From NCBI GenBank assembly GCA_964449285.1, contig CAYUZX010000005.1, forward strand, positions 12,645-76,644: DNA of 64,000 bases, read 5' to 3'. The DNA comes from QYOJ01 sp964449285. Lineage in GTDB: Bacteria; Bacteroidota; Bacteroidia; Bacteroidales; FEN-979. The notes below the pieces were generated by a model. That model saw nothing but the letters and a program-made list of their open reading frames with translations. It was not told where the DNA came from and searched no databases. Of the stretch, positions 17,259 to 26,612 are shown piece after piece. Both the position numbers and the translations under genes were made by a program. Each line of letters begins with the position of its first letter. The first letter of the stretch is position 1.

Positions 17259-17855
17259 TTAAAATAAAATTTTCAGCTGCGCTTCTAGTTTGAAGCTCTT
17301 GCGATGATGAGGTGTTATGCCGTGAACCGAGATGGCTTCACGATGTGCCGGCGTTGGATATCCTTTGTTCTTATTCCAGTGATAAAGCGGAAAGGACTCA
17401 TGTAGCTCTTTCATGAAGTCGTCCCGGTAGGTCTTGGCAAGCACCGAAGCCGCAGCAATTGAAAGAAACTTTCCATCGCCCTTCACAATACAGTGATAAG
17501 GGATCGCCAGTGTGGTACGGAAACGGTTCCCGTCAATCAGCAGGAGTTCCGGTTTCAGGGTAAGCTGTTTCACAGCCTGTTCCATTCCCAGAAAAGAGGC
17601 ATTGAGGATATTGATCTCATCTATTGTTTGAGCCTCTATACGGCTTACGGCAAAAGCCAGGGCATTACGTTCCACTTCGTCGCGCAGCTTCTCACGCAGG
17701 GACCTGGAAAGCTGCTTGGAGTCGTTGAGCAGGGGGTGTTCATAGCCTTTTGGAAGGATCACAGCAGCAGCAAACAGGGGGCCGGCGAGGGAGCCTCTCC
17801 CTGCCTCGTCGCATCCCGCTTCGATACGGTCGCTGGTATAGTGGCTTTTAAGCAT
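17259..17855 (-). CDS. rnhB: Ribonuclease HII
   Basis: RNase HII removes ribonucleotides and RNA from RNA-DNA hybrids in the cytoplasm. The 198-residue form starting at ATG 17855 has the usual length. Motifs are GCDEAGRGSLAGP with the catalytic Asp16-Glu17, NDSKQLS, LLIDGNRF (third acidic residue), AAASVLAKTYRD and GYPTPAHREAI. A longer reading to 17975 would run into the upstream membrane-protein gene and is rejected. The start lies 1 bp after the stop of that gene, so the two are one transcript. Confidence 0.94.
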   Translation of the reverse strand: MLKSHYTSDRIEAGCDEAGRGSLAGPLFAAAVILPKGYEHPLLNDSKQLSRSLREKLRDEVERNALAFAVSRIEAQTIDEINILNASFLGMEQAVKQLTLKPELLLIDGNRFRTTLAIPYHCIVKGDGKFLSIAAASVLAKTYRDDFMKELHESFPLYHWNKNKGYPTPAHREAISVHGITPHHRKSFKLEAQLKILF

Positions 17856-17856
17856 C

Positions 17857-18855
17857 TCAGATTCCGGGAAAGTAAATCCCCATAGCGGAGTTGGCAAAAA
17901 GAGCGATAAGTAGCAACCAGAGCAACAGCTCAGACCAGAAGGGCTTCCTAAAACGCATGTAAAAGTTGGTGACAAACACCGGGAGGCACACGCTCAGCAG
18001 GGCCGGAAAATAGAGCTGCAGGGAGTTGGCATAGAGGAGCGCCAGGAAGGACCAGAAAAACATCCACAGCAGCACGATGTTCTTCTTTCGGAGTTCTACC
18101 GACTTCTCCCTGATATGACGGGTGGTGTCCCAAAGTCCCAGTAAAGTGAACAAACCCAGAAAACCAAAAAGCACCCAGGAGCTCCATCCTGCTTCAGGGA
18201 TGGTTATCAGCATATGCTCAAAAAAATCGGAATAGAGGGAGAGCAGGCCAGGTAAGTGGTCGGTGAGGAAGTAAGTCACCACCAAGTACAGGAATGGAGT
18301 GGCCAGCCCGATCAGAGAACTTACCCACACACGCCATTTCATGGATCGGTATACCAGGAAACAGCTCAACAGGAATCCATAAAAAAGCAGGGCGGGGATG
18401 TAGAAAAAAGAGGAGAGGGCTACAAAGAAGCCGGCAGTGTAAACAAGTTCAATCGGATCGGTTTGGTTATATGTTTCCAGGAGAGCCCGAAGGATGAAGA
18501 GGAGAAACAGGGTGGCGATATTAACCGGTGTAAGGGTTAGGTAGGAGGGAAGGAGGCTGATGAAGAGCAGGAAGAGCAGTGCAGCCAGCGAGGTATTGTG
18601 CGGTACGAGGTTGTGGTGTATAACGATGGAGTTGAGCCAGACAGCTTGAAAGATCACTAGCAGAAATCCGATCCCCATCGCAAGATATGGGATGCCGGAA
18701 AGCCATCCATACATAACCGCATATAGGGGCACTGGCCCCTCTGGAGCAGGCATCATTGGAGGATGAATAGCCCCCACACCCCATAGCATCAATCCAATCA
18801 CCCCAATGGTAATAAACTGCCCCGGGAAACTTGACCGAAAATAGCGAACTAACAT
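17857..18855 (-). CDS. Polytopic membrane protein, DUF6427-like
   Basis: A 332-residue protein with about nine or ten membrane segments and short loops. The opening MLVRYFRSSFPGQF, the HNLVPHNTSLAALLF segment and the position next to rnhB and purD are what I associate with the Bacteroidota DUF6427 family. No catalytic motif is visible and the function is unknown. It is co-transcribed with rnhB (1-bp spacing). Confidence 0.6.
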   Translation of the reverse strand: MLVRYFRSSFPGQFITIGVIGLMLWGVGAIHPPMMPAPEGPVPLYAVMYGWLSGIPYLAMGIGFLLVIFQAVWLNSIVIHHNLVPHNTSLAALLFLLFISLLPSYLTLTPVNIATLFLLFILRALLETYNQTDPIELVYTAGFFVALSSFFYIPALLFYGFLLSCFLVYRSMKWRVWVSSLIGLATPFLYLVVTYFLTDHLPGLLSLYSDFFEHMLITIPEAGWSSWVLFGFLGLFTLLGLWDTTRHIREKSVELRKKNIVLLWMFFWSFLALLYANSLQLYFPALLSVCLPVFVTNFYMRFRKPFWSELLLWLLLIALFANSAMGIYFPGI

Positions 18856-18912
18856 TTACTTAATTACTCATTAATTGCCATGACTTTCATCATGCCATCA
18901 CAACATCACCTT

Positions 18913-20184
18913 TCATAAGTCAAATCCCAGATCCGTCCGGAAGTATTTTCCCTCAAACTGAATCTTCTCTGCGTTCTCGTAAGATTTCTTCAATGCTTCT
19001 TCCATGGTTTCGCCGAACGAGGTGACAGCAAGCACTCGGCCGCCGTTGGTAACAATCTTGCCATCAACAGTTTTGGTCCCTGCATGAAATACGATGCTTC
19101 CACTTACATTGTCAAGGCCGGTGATCTCCTTTCCCTTTTCATAAGAACCTGGATATCCTTCCGATACCATCATTACGCTGGCAGTATAGCGTGGATCCAA
19201 ATCCATCGGCACTTGGTCGAGTGTCTTATTGACCACTGCCTGGCAAAGCTCAACAAAATCGGTCTGAATCCGCGGCAACACCGACTCAGTTTCAGGGTCA
19301 CCCAGCCGGCAATTATATTCAATTACGTAAGGGATTCCGTTTACATTCATCAACCCGAAAAAGATGAAGCCGTGGTAGGTGATCCCTTCTGCTTTAAGCC
19401 CTTCCAGTGTAGGGCGGATCACCTGCTGCTCCACCTTAGCCAGGAACTCACCCTGTGCAAATGGGACGGGAGAGACCGAACCCATTCCTCCTGTGTTGGG
19501 ACCGGTATCGCCGATGCCGATCTTCTTGTAATCTTTGGCTTCGGGGAAGATGCGATAGTGAATGCCATCGGTGATCACGAATGCAGAGAGTTCTATCCCC
19601 TTCAGGAACTCTTCGATCACCACCTTACTGGAAGCTAAGCCGAATTTGGCGTCTGAAAGCATCGTGGTGAGCTCTGCGGATGCCTCCTCCAGTGTGGGGC
19701 ATATCACCACCCCTTTTCCGGCCGCCAGTCCGTCGGCCTTCAGCACGTATGGAGGATTGAGTGTTTCGAGGAAGGTGATCCCCTGATCCAGGGTCTCCGC
19801 AGTGAAGGTTTCGTATTTGGCAGTGGGGATGTTATATGTTGAAAGGAACGCTTTTGCGAAGTCCTTACTCCCTTCCAGCATGGCGGCCCTTCGTGTTGGG
19901 CCTATTACCGGAATGTTGCGGAGAGTTGGGTCTTCGAGGAAAAAATCATGGATCCCGTTTACCAGCGGATCTTCAGGCCCCACAATCACCATCCCGATTT
20001 GGTGGCGGAGACAGGCTTCACGGATTGCCGGGAAATCGTTGACGGCTATTGGAAGGTTTGTGCCGGTAGTTGCCGTCCCGGCGTTGCCCGGGGCAATGAA
20101 AAGTGAAGTTAAACGGGGGCTCTGCGCCAGTTTCCAGGCGAGAGTATGCTCGCGCCCCCCCGATCCTAAGAGGAGTATGTTCAT
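18913..20184 (-). CDS. purD: Phosphoribosylamine-glycine ligase (GAR synthetase)
   Basis: PurD makes glycinamide ribonucleotide from phosphoribosylamine, glycine and ATP in purine synthesis. The 423-residue protein has the complete ATP-grasp architecture: N-domain LLGSGGREHTLAWKL and FIAPGNAGT, GPEDPLVNG, the ATP-grasp core VLKADGLAAGKGVVI, TGGMGSVSP, and FNCRLGDPETE-type metal-binding residues (here EYNCRLGDPETESVLPR). Its start is 4 bp after the end of the glycosyltransferase gene. Confidence 0.97.
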   Translation of the reverse strand: MNILLLGSGGREHTLAWKLAQSPRLTSLFIAPGNAGTATTGTNLPIAVNDFPAIREACLRHQIGMVIVGPEDPLVNGIHDFFLEDPTLRNIPVIGPTRRAAMLEGSKDFAKAFLSTYNIPTAKYETFTAETLDQGITFLETLNPPYVLKADGLAAGKGVVICPTLEEASAELTTMLSDAKFGLASSKVVIEEFLKGIELSAFVITDGIHYRIFPEAKDYKKIGIGDTGPNTGGMGSVSPVPFAQGEFLAKVEQQVIRPTLEGLKAEGITYHGFIFFGLMNVNGIPYVIEYNCRLGDPETESVLPRIQTDFVELCQAVVNKTLDQVPMDLDPRYTASVMMVSEGYPGSYEKGKEITGLDNVSGSIVFHAGTKTVDGKIVTNGGRVLAVTSFGETMEEALKKSYENAEKIQFEGKYFRTDLGFDL

Positions 20185-20188
20185 GCTG

Positions 20189-21319
20189 TTATGTGGTTTT
20201 CAATGCTTTTTCGATCGATTCCCAGAGACGGTCAGCTGTCTTTTGCCAGGTGAAGAGCCCTTCGCGGGCATGGCCTTGTTGGATTAATTCATCGCGCATG
20301 GTCTTGTACTGGTAAATCTTATACATCGCCATGGCGATGGTTTCAGGATCGAAAGGGTCGATGAGCAATGCGCCGTTGCCTGCTACCTCTGGCATGGAAG
20401 TGACATTGGATGTGATCACAGGTGTACCGCAGCGGAAGGCCTCAACGATAGGAATGCCAAAACCTTCAAAATAGGAGATGTAAGTGAGGGCAATGGCTGC
20501 ACCCAGAACATACCGGAGATGTTCGTTGTTGAGTCGGCCAGTGAAAACCACATCCCTGGAGTAGATCATCCTTTGGTAGGCCGAATCGATGTCGGGGGTC
20601 CACCACTTCCTGGCTCCAACGATCAACAGTTGCACATCCGAGGGGTTGGTCTTTTTGAAGAGGTCGAAAGCTCTGAAAAGGTTGGCAAGATTCTTCCTGG
20701 GGTGAAGCGCTCCGATGAAAAGAAAATAGGGTTTCCCTTCGGAGTAGAACTGTCGGGTCATCACTTTCTCCTCTTCAGTAAGCGGTTTATAGATCTCGCT
20801 GGCCCCGTCGTACACGATGTCGATCTTGTCTTCGTTTACGTGGTACTCCTTCACAATATCCTGACGGGAATAGTCGGAAACGGTGGCGATTCGAACCGCC
20901 TTTTGCGTGTATTTGGGGAAGTAGTGGCGGTAGTACCAGCGTGTGAGGAATGGAAGATCCTCTGGATAGTGCTCGAAATTGAGGTCGTGGATCACGTTCA
21001 TCGACTTGCCCTTGTAACGAAGCGAGAGAAAGCCGTCGGGGGAAAGGAACAGGTCGGGCTTCAACCGGTTGAGAAGAGATGGAAGGCTGTATTCAAACCA
21101 TGCATAATAGAGAAAAGGATGACGGGCCGGGGGGAACTGGATCAGGGGCGTGATATTGTCGGAGAAGATAAAATCCTCCGAGAAGTTCCGGTCGAAGATG
21201 AAGTAAAAATGGTGTTCTGGATGCTGGGTCGTGATTCGTTTCAGCGACTCATAGGTAAACCAGCCGATACCTTCGAGTTTGTCTTTCAGCAACAACCGGG
21301 TGTTAACTGCAATATTCAT
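20189..21319 (-). CDS. Glycosyltransferase family 4 (GT-B) protein
   Basis: This 376-residue protein is a retaining GT-B glycosyltransferase. The C-terminal half carries YFLFIGALHPRKNLANLF, VVFTGRLNNEHLRYVLGAA and the donor-binding block EGFGIPIVEAFRCGTPVI (EX7E motif), ending with PEVAGNGALLIDPFDPE. It is divergent from the flippase gene and belongs with it in a surface polysaccharide cluster. The sugar transferred cannot be read from the sequence. Confidence 0.9.
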   Translation of the reverse strand: MNIAVNTRLLLKDKLEGIGWFTYESLKRITTQHPEHHFYFIFDRNFSEDFIFSDNITPLIQFPPARHPFLYYAWFEYSLPSLLNRLKPDLFLSPDGFLSLRYKGKSMNVIHDLNFEHYPEDLPFLTRWYYRHYFPKYTQKAVRIATVSDYSRQDIVKEYHVNEDKIDIVYDGASEIYKPLTEEEKVMTRQFYSEGKPYFLFIGALHPRKNLANLFRAFDLFKKTNPSDVQLLIVGARKWWTPDIDSAYQRMIYSRDVVFTGRLNNEHLRYVLGAAIALTYISYFEGFGIPIVEAFRCGTPVITSNVTSMPEVAGNGALLIDPFDPETIAMAMYKIYQYKTMRDELIQQGHAREGLFTWQKTADRLWESIEKALKTT

Positions 21320-21352
21320 CTAATGACAATGTTTCTTGGTTCAGATTATTTA

Positions 21353-21360
21353 TAACTTTG
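21353..21360 (+). promoter_or_regulatory. -7 element TAACTTTG before the flippase gene
   Basis: TAnnTTTG match 40 bp before ATG 21401, in the gap between divergent genes. Confidence 0.55.
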
Positions 21361-21400
21361 TTGCAAATATCACAATTTTCCGGGATTTTTCCACCAATCC

Positions 21401-22879
21401 ATGCAACGTAAATTTCTGACAAATCTGGGATTGCTTCTCTTTTTGAACCTTCTCATAAAGCCGTTCTGGATTTTTGGTATTGACAGGACCGTCCAGAATA
21501 CGGTAGGGGTGGCGGATTACGGCTTCTATTTTGTGATCTTCAACTTCTCCTTTCTTTTCAATATCCTGCTCGATCTGGGGATCACCAATTTTAATAATCG
21601 CAACATTGCACAGCATAACCACTTGCTTAATAAACACTTTTCGGGCATCCTGGTGCTTAAATTCCTGCTTGGAATTTTCTACATTCTGATCACTTACATG
21701 ATAGCGGTATTTATCATGGGATACTCAGGCGATCAGCTTTACCTACTTGCTTTCCTTGCATTCAACCAGTTCCTCTCCTCATTCATCCTCTACCTTCGGT
21801 CAAATATTTCGGGGTTGCTTCTTTTTAAAACGGACAGTCTTCTCTCTATCCTCGACCGTATTTTGATGATCCTCTTTTGCGGCGTGCTACTCTGGGGACA
21901 TATCACGGAAGGTCCCTTCCGTATCGAATGGTTTGTTTACAGCCAAACGGCCGCATACATTGCTACCGCCCTTATTGCGTTTTACATCGTAATTCGAAAA
22001 TCAAAATTTCGTAGATTGAACTGGCACTGGCCCTTCTTCCTGATGATCATCAAGAAAAGCATGCCCTTCGCCCTAATGGTTCTGCTGATGACATTATACA
22101 ACCGCCTTGATCCAGTCATGCTTGAGGGCATCCTCGACGAGTCGTTGGGGAATGAACAGGCCGGTATCTATGCTCACGGCTTCAGGCTTCTGGATGCCGC
22201 AGCGATGATCTCATTCCTTTTCTCCGTACTGCTGATACCTATCTTCTCCAAGATGATCAAACAAAAAGAGTCGGTAGAACAGATGCTGAAACTATCTTAT
22301 ACCCTTATTATCACCGTGGCTACCATCGTGGCCGTCACCTCTTTTTTCTATAGTAGTGAGATGATGAATCTACTCTATGACTCCGACACCAGCCAGTCGG
22401 CCCCGGTTTTTCAGCTTCTGATGCTCGGATTTGTCGCGATATCCACCACCTACATTTTCGGAACCCTCCTAACAGCGAATGGGAATCTTAAGGAGTTGAA
22501 TATCATTGCTGGTATCAGTTTGATAATAAATCTGATAGTAAACCTGGTGTTGATCCCCCGCCTTCTGGCATACGGAAGTGCGATCTCCAGCCTCTCTACA
22601 CAGATTTTTGCTGCTCTTTCCCAGGTGATCCTGGTCCAGCGGGTCTTTAAGTTCAAAGTAAATTACCGCTTTTTAGCAACACTATTCTCCTTCATTGGAG
22701 GTGTGATCCTCTTTACCTGGCTTTCAACCCAGATCACCATCACCATCCCCGGACTGCCGGCACACCTTGCATGGCTCTCAAACTTCACACTGGCTTTCAT
22801 CATCTCCTTGTTTCTGGCGGTTATCCTTCGCCTACTCCACTTCAGGTCCCTCATCGGCATCCTGCGCAGAGACAGTTAA
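21401..22879 (+). CDS. Wzx-like polysaccharide flippase
   Basis: A 492-residue integral membrane protein with some 12-14 hydrophobic segments, in the MATE/MOP superfamily arrangement of polysaccharide flippases. The N-terminal GVADYGFYFVIFNFSFLF followed by LDLGITNFNNRNIA is typical of family members that move lipid-linked oligosaccharides across the inner membrane. Downstream Wzz-like and ligase genes support the role. The end carries a basic stretch (LRLLHFRSLIGILRR). Confidence 0.86.
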   Translation: MQRKFLTNLGLLLFLNLLIKPFWIFGIDRTVQNTVGVADYGFYFVIFNFSFLFNILLDLGITNFNNRNIAQHNHLLNKHFSGILVLKFLLGIFYILITYMIAVFIMGYSGDQLYLLAFLAFNQFLSSFILYLRSNISGLLLFKTDSLLSILDRILMILFCGVLLWGHITEGPFRIEWFVYSQTAAYIATALIAFYIVIRKSKFRRLNWHWPFFLMIIKKSMPFALMVLLMTLYNRLDPVMLEGILDESLGNEQAGIYAHGFRLLDAAAMISFLFSVLLIPIFSKMIKQKESVEQMLKLSYTLIITVATIVAVTSFFYSSEMMNLLYDSDTSQSAPVFQLLMLGFVAISTTYIFGTLLTANGNLKELNIIAGISLIINLIVNLVLIPRLLAYGSAISSLSTQIFAALSQVILVQRVFKFKVNYRFLATLFSFIGGVILFTWLSTQITITIPGLPAHLAWLSNFTLAFIISLFLAVILRLLHFRSLIGILRRDS

Positions 22880-22928
22880 TTGCAGGCATCAATATAGATG
22901 CTTCGCTTGTTCATTTCTCAAAAATCTA

Positions 22929-22936
22929 TACCTTTG
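22929..22936 (+). promoter_or_regulatory. -7 element TACCTTTG before the first Wzz-like gene
   Basis: Perfect TAnnTTTG, 23 bp before ATG 22960. It would allow the chain-length and ligase genes to be transcribed separately from the flippase. Confidence 0.6.
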
Positions 22937-22959
22937 ACAAAATTTTGATCAATTTTACT

Positions 22960-24006
22960 ATGATCCAAGACCCTAAAAGAAGGGAAGATTTCGACTCCTC
23001 CAACATCGTGATCTTCCTTTATAAATGGAGGAAACCTCTCTTTATCGTGATGATTGCGGCGCTGGCTGGCTCCTGGTTTTTCTCCCTGCCCTGGTTTATC
23101 ACGCCAAAGTTTAAATCGATTGTCATCATGTTCCCGGCAAGTACCAACTCGGTATCCAAAGCGCTGTTGACAGAGCATAATCAAAAAGGAGAAGACCTGA
23201 TGTCATTTGGTGAAGACGAACAGGCTGAACAACTTATGCAGATCCTAAATTCCAATAAAATTCGCGACAAGGTGATCTGGAAGTACAACTTGATGGATCA
23301 CTATGGAATCGACTCCGCAGCAAAGTATAAATATTCAAGGCTTTTTGATGAATACGACAGGAATATCAGTTTTCGCCGTACACCATTTATGGCTGTCCAG
23401 ATCACGGTTTATGATACTGACCCCCAGCTGGCTGCCGAAATTGCAAATACTATCGCTGCTCTTCTCGACTCGACTAAAAACGACATGCAACACCTCCGGG
23501 CCATCCAGGGGCTATCAATTGTGGAGCAGGAGTATAACAACCTGCAAAGCGAAGTATATGTCATTGTCGATTCCCTGGTCACTTTGGGTAAACTGGGTGT
23601 GAACGATGTGGAGTATCAGTCGCAGGTCATGAATCAGCAGATGGCCATCGCTATCATGAATGGCAATATCGAAGCACAGAAAGCCCTCCAGAAGCGTCTG
23701 GATATCCTTGGGATGTATGGCGGGATCTACATGTCACTAAAAAATGCACTGGAGTTCAAGACAGAACAGCTTACCTTACTGCAATCGAGGCTCAAGGAGG
23801 CAAAAGTGGATGCCCAGGAAAACATCCCGCAAAAATTTATCGTAAGCGATGCATACACAGCTGAGAAAAAGTCCTACCCGATTCGTTGGCTTATCATGCT
23901 CGTCTCCACTATATCGGCACTCTTCCTTACAATCATTATTATCATGGTTGTAGAGAAGATTTCTGTCGCCAATGCACAGAAGAAATTTCAATTAGGGCAA
24001 TCGTAA
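22960..24006 (+). CDS. Wzz-like chain-length determinant / polysaccharide co-polymerase (copy 1)
   Basis: The 348-residue protein from ATG 22960 has two membrane segments (about 27-47 and 312-337) flanking a periplasmic helical domain, the topology of Wzz co-polymerases that set O-antigen or capsule chain length. Near the first segment is the basic LYKWRKP; before the second is the Pro motif KSYPIRW. Starts within the flippase gene are rejected because they lack homology and precede the promoter. It has no cytoplasmic kinase domain. A paralogue follows after 33 bp. Confidence 0.82.
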   Translation: MIQDPKRREDFDSSNIVIFLYKWRKPLFIVMIAALAGSWFFSLPWFITPKFKSIVIMFPASTNSVSKALLTEHNQKGEDLMSFGEDEQAEQLMQILNSNKIRDKVIWKYNLMDHYGIDSAAKYKYSRLFDEYDRNISFRRTPFMAVQITVYDTDPQLAAEIANTIAALLDSTKNDMQHLRAIQGLSIVEQEYNNLQSEVYVIVDSLVTLGKLGVNDVEYQSQVMNQQMAIAIMNGNIEAQKALQKRLDILGMYGGIYMSLKNALEFKTEQLTLLQSRLKEAKVDAQENIPQKFIVSDAYTAEKKSYPIRWLIMLVSTISALFLTIIIIMVVEKISVANAQKKFQLGQS

Positions 24007-24039
24007 CCAAACCAATTAAGCAAACCAAAAAAAAAATAT

Positions 24040-25002
24040 ATGGAACCCTTTTTCAACAGCAAGAATATCGTTGATATCCTGTTCCGGTGGAAGATTCACT
24101 TGGCTGTTATTGTGGTGCTTGCCATCATTCTTTCGGTCATCCTTTCCGGCCCCACGGTGATCACCCCACTCTATAAATCGTACGCGGTGGTTTATCCTTC
24201 CAATGTAGCGCCCTATTCGGATGAAAACGAGACTGAACAGATGATAGAGATCCTCAACTCAGGGGATATTCGCGATAGCGTGATTGGAAAATTTGACCTC
24301 GCTGTCCACTGGAAGGTCGACTCCAACTATACTCATTTCCTCAGCACTCTTTACTGGATCTACATCCAACGGGTGAAGATCAACAAAACTCCTTACGAGG
24401 CTGTAAATGTGGAGGTCCTGGATCCTGATCCCAGAATGGCCTGTGATATGGTTAACGCTATCCTTGAATTCTACAACATGAAAGTGAGGAAAATGCACAA
24501 GGATAAATTTTATGAGGTCGTGATAAACTACGAGAATATTGTCAATGAAAAGAAACTGAAAATCGACTCTTTGCGGCAACGAGCCGAAGAACTTGGAACC
24601 AAATACGGACTGATGGAATACCAGGCACAAACCCGCGAGGTGATGCGTGCACTCCTTGGAACAGGAAACCAGTCGGGACGATACAGTGAAGCGCTTAAAT
24701 ATAAGAAGAACATCGAGGAGAAAGGGGCGGAAATGCTTCTCATCCAGGAGATGATGGCAGCCGAAACAGAGGAGTTTGCAGTCTTCAAGCTCGACTACGA
24801 CAGGGCACTTCTCGACTACAACCGCGAATACACGCACATGAACATCCTCAGCAAACCCTATGTATCCGATAAGAAGGCTTCCCCCATCAGGTGGCTGATC
24901 GTATTAGGTTCATTGTTGTCTATGTTCTCACTGGCCCTCATCGTGATAGGACTGATTGAACGAGCCAGATTTGCAAAACAGTTTCCGCAGAAACATGCCT
25001 AA
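24040..25002 (+). CDS. Wzz-like chain-length determinant / polysaccharide co-polymerase (copy 2)
   Basis: A 320-residue paralogue of the preceding gene. Shared features are IVDILFRWKIHLAVI at the first membrane segment, PLYKSYAVVYP after it, the EQMIEILNSGDIRDSVI block (copy 1 has EQLMQILNSNKIRDKVI), and KKASPIRWLIVLGS at the second membrane segment. The two probably arose by tandem duplication and may form a mixed oligomer. The stop codon overlaps the start of the O-antigen ligase gene by 8 bp, so expression is coupled. Confidence 0.82.
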   Translation: MEPFFNSKNIVDILFRWKIHLAVIVVLAIILSVILSGPTVITPLYKSYAVVYPSNVAPYSDENETEQMIEILNSGDIRDSVIGKFDLAVHWKVDSNYTHFLSTLYWIYIQRVKINKTPYEAVNVEVLDPDPRMACDMVNAILEFYNMKVRKMHKDKFYEVVINYENIVNEKKLKIDSLRQRAEELGTKYGLMEYQAQTREVMRALLGTGNQSGRYSEALKYKKNIEEKGAEMLLIQEMMAAETEEFAVFKLDYDRALLDYNREYTHMNILSKPYVSDKKASPIRWLIVLGSLLSMFSLALIVIGLIERARFAKQFPQKHA

Positions 25003-26476
25003 CCTAATAACAGGAACGGGAATCTCTGGCTTTCTGGAGAGATATAAGGTGCTGTGGGTCTACATCATCAGTTTGGCTTATATTTTCCTCAACGGCTATA
25101 TGGTCTACAAGGATTACTACTATTCCCTGGCCATTCCAGTATTACTCGTACTTCTCTATTTTTACTTTACCCGGTTAGATTGGATCCTGCTTTTAATCGC
25201 CTTTACCACTCCCATAGCTGTGAACATGGTACAGTATGAACTGGGGGCAGGGATCTCAGTCCCTACTGAACCGTTGCTTTTCGGGGTATTTCTGATCTTT
25301 ATCCTTAAGCTGTTTTACAAAAATGATTTCGACCGGAAGATATGGACTCACCCGGTAAGCATCCTAGTTATAATAACCCTTATCTGGATGTTCATCACCA
25401 GCGTAACCAGCCAGATCCCGCTGGTCTCCTTCAAGTATCTGCTGGCACGGTTGTGGTTTGTCATCCCCTTCTATTTTCTCGGGATACTACTCTTTCGGAA
25501 GACTATAAATATTCGCCTCTTTATCTGGCTGTATGCAATTCCACTGATGGGAGTGATTTTTTATACCATCATTATTCACTCAACATATGGCTTCGAAGAG
25601 GAGGCAGGACACTGGGTGATGGAACCTTTCTACAACGACCACACTGCCTATGGCGCTATCCTTGCTCTTTTTCTCCCCGTCTTTGTTGGCTTTGCCTTCA
25701 GCAATGTCTATAGCAAAACTACCCGCTTTTTCGCTTTCCTTATCATGTTAATTCTGTTGGTAGCTCTTTACCTCTCGTTTTGCCGGGCTGCCTGGATCAG
25801 TATTGTGGCCACCTTGATGGTCTACATTGTAATTATCTTCAAGATAAAGTTCAAGTGGATCGCAGTAGTCACGGGCGGACTACTCATCTTCTTCTTCATA
25901 TTCCAACAGCAGATATGGGATGTGATGGAACGAAACAAACAGGGCACATCAGGTGACTTTACCGAACATGTTCAGTCCATGTCCAATATCTCAACCGACG
26001 ATTCTAACCTCGAACGGATCAACCGGTGGCAATCCGCTTTCCGGATGTTCAATGAGCATCCGGTCTTCGGCTTTGGGCCCGGTACATATCAGTTTGAATA
26101 CGCACCGTTTCAGCTTTCCAAAGAGAAGACATTGATTAGTACTAACGCGGGTGACCGGGGGAATGCTCATAGCGAATTTATCGGCCCCCTCTCAGAAGAG
26201 GGATTGCCCGGCATGCTTTTTATGCTAACCCTCGTGATTATGGTCATAGTTTATGGTGTCAAAGTTCATAAACAGGCCAAAACTCCCGAAACAAGACTCA
26301 TCAGCCTCACTGTGCTTCTGGGGCTCATCACCTACTTCCTCCACGGAACTCTCAACAACTTCCTCGATACCGACAAGGCCTCCATTCCTGTGTGGGCCTT
26401 CATCGCAATCCTCGTTGCCCTCGACATGTACCAAAACAAACTCGAGGACAAATCTTCAGTCGGCAGTTGGCAGTAA
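24995..26476 (+). CDS. O-antigen ligase/polymerase family membrane protein
   Basis: A 493-residue protein with about 12 membrane segments and the Wzy_C/WaaL-type periplasmic loop: FNEHPVFGFGPGTYQFEY, then NAHSEFIGPLSEEGLPGMLF, where the His and nearby residues belong to the conserved O-antigen ligase motif. It either ligates polysaccharide to lipid A core or polymerises repeat units; sequence alone cannot decide. ATG 24995 overlaps the second wzz gene. The last residues (SSVGSWQ) are coded by the left arm of the long hairpin that terminates the operon. Confidence 0.85.
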   Translation: MPNLITGTGISGFLERYKVLWVYIISLAYIFLNGYMVYKDYYYSLAIPVLLVLLYFYFTRLDWILLLIAFTTPIAVNMVQYELGAGISVPTEPLLFGVFLIFILKLFYKNDFDRKIWTHPVSILVIITLIWMFITSVTSQIPLVSFKYLLARLWFVIPFYFLGILLFRKTINIRLFIWLYAIPLMGVIFYTIIIHSTYGFEEEAGHWVMEPFYNDHTAYGAILALFLPVFVGFAFSNVYSKTTRFFAFLIMLILLVALYLSFCRAAWISIVATLMVYIVIIFKIKFKWIAVVTGGLLIFFFIFQQQIWDVMERNKQGTSGDFTEHVQSMSNISTDDSNLERINRWQSAFRMFNEHPVFGFGPGTYQFEYAPFQLSKEKTLISTNAGDRGNAHSEFIGPLSEEGLPGMLFMLTLVIMVIVYGVKVHKQAKTPETRLISLTVLLGLITYFLHGTLNNFLDTDKASIPVWAFIAILVALDMYQNKLEDKSSVGSWQ

Positions 26477-26551
26477 ACAGTTAGCAGTTGTTTGTCGACT
26501 CTTTATAGTTAAAATTTGCCAACTGTTTACTGCCAACTGCCGACTTTTTTT
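26458..26551 (+). terminator. Rho-independent terminator built from GCAGTTGGCAGT repeats
   Basis: A 29-bp inverted repeat with one mismatch: left arm 26458-26486, right arm 26517-26545, 30-nt loop, followed by a run of seven Ts (26545-26551). The left arm overlaps the last codons and the stop of the ligase gene. The arm is two iterations of the dispersed word GGCAGTTGGCAGT plus AAACAGTT. Confidence 0.85.
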
Positions 26552-26567
26552 CCTCAACTTTTTCCCT

Positions 26568-26575
26568 TAACTTTG
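26568..26575 (+). promoter_or_regulatory. -7 element TAACTTTG before efp
   Basis: TAnnTTTG match 37 bp before ATG 26613, directly downstream of the long terminator hairpin. Confidence 0.6.
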
Positions 26576-26612
26576 CGCCCCTCAAAATAACCTATAACGA
26601 TTAATCAGATTT

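Noticed and set aside
17856..17975. Longer N-terminus of RNase HII
   Set aside because: It is the end of the overlapping membrane protein read in another frame; the enzyme from 17855 has normal length.
19084..19638. 184-codon open frame on the plus strand inside purD
   Set aside because: Antisense shadow of a conserved gene; no recognisable motif or promoter box.
20519..21355. 278-codon open frame opposite the glycosyltransferase gene
   Set aside because: The minus-strand protein is a clear GT-B enzyme; the plus-strand frame has no family features and extends only by codon-use chance.
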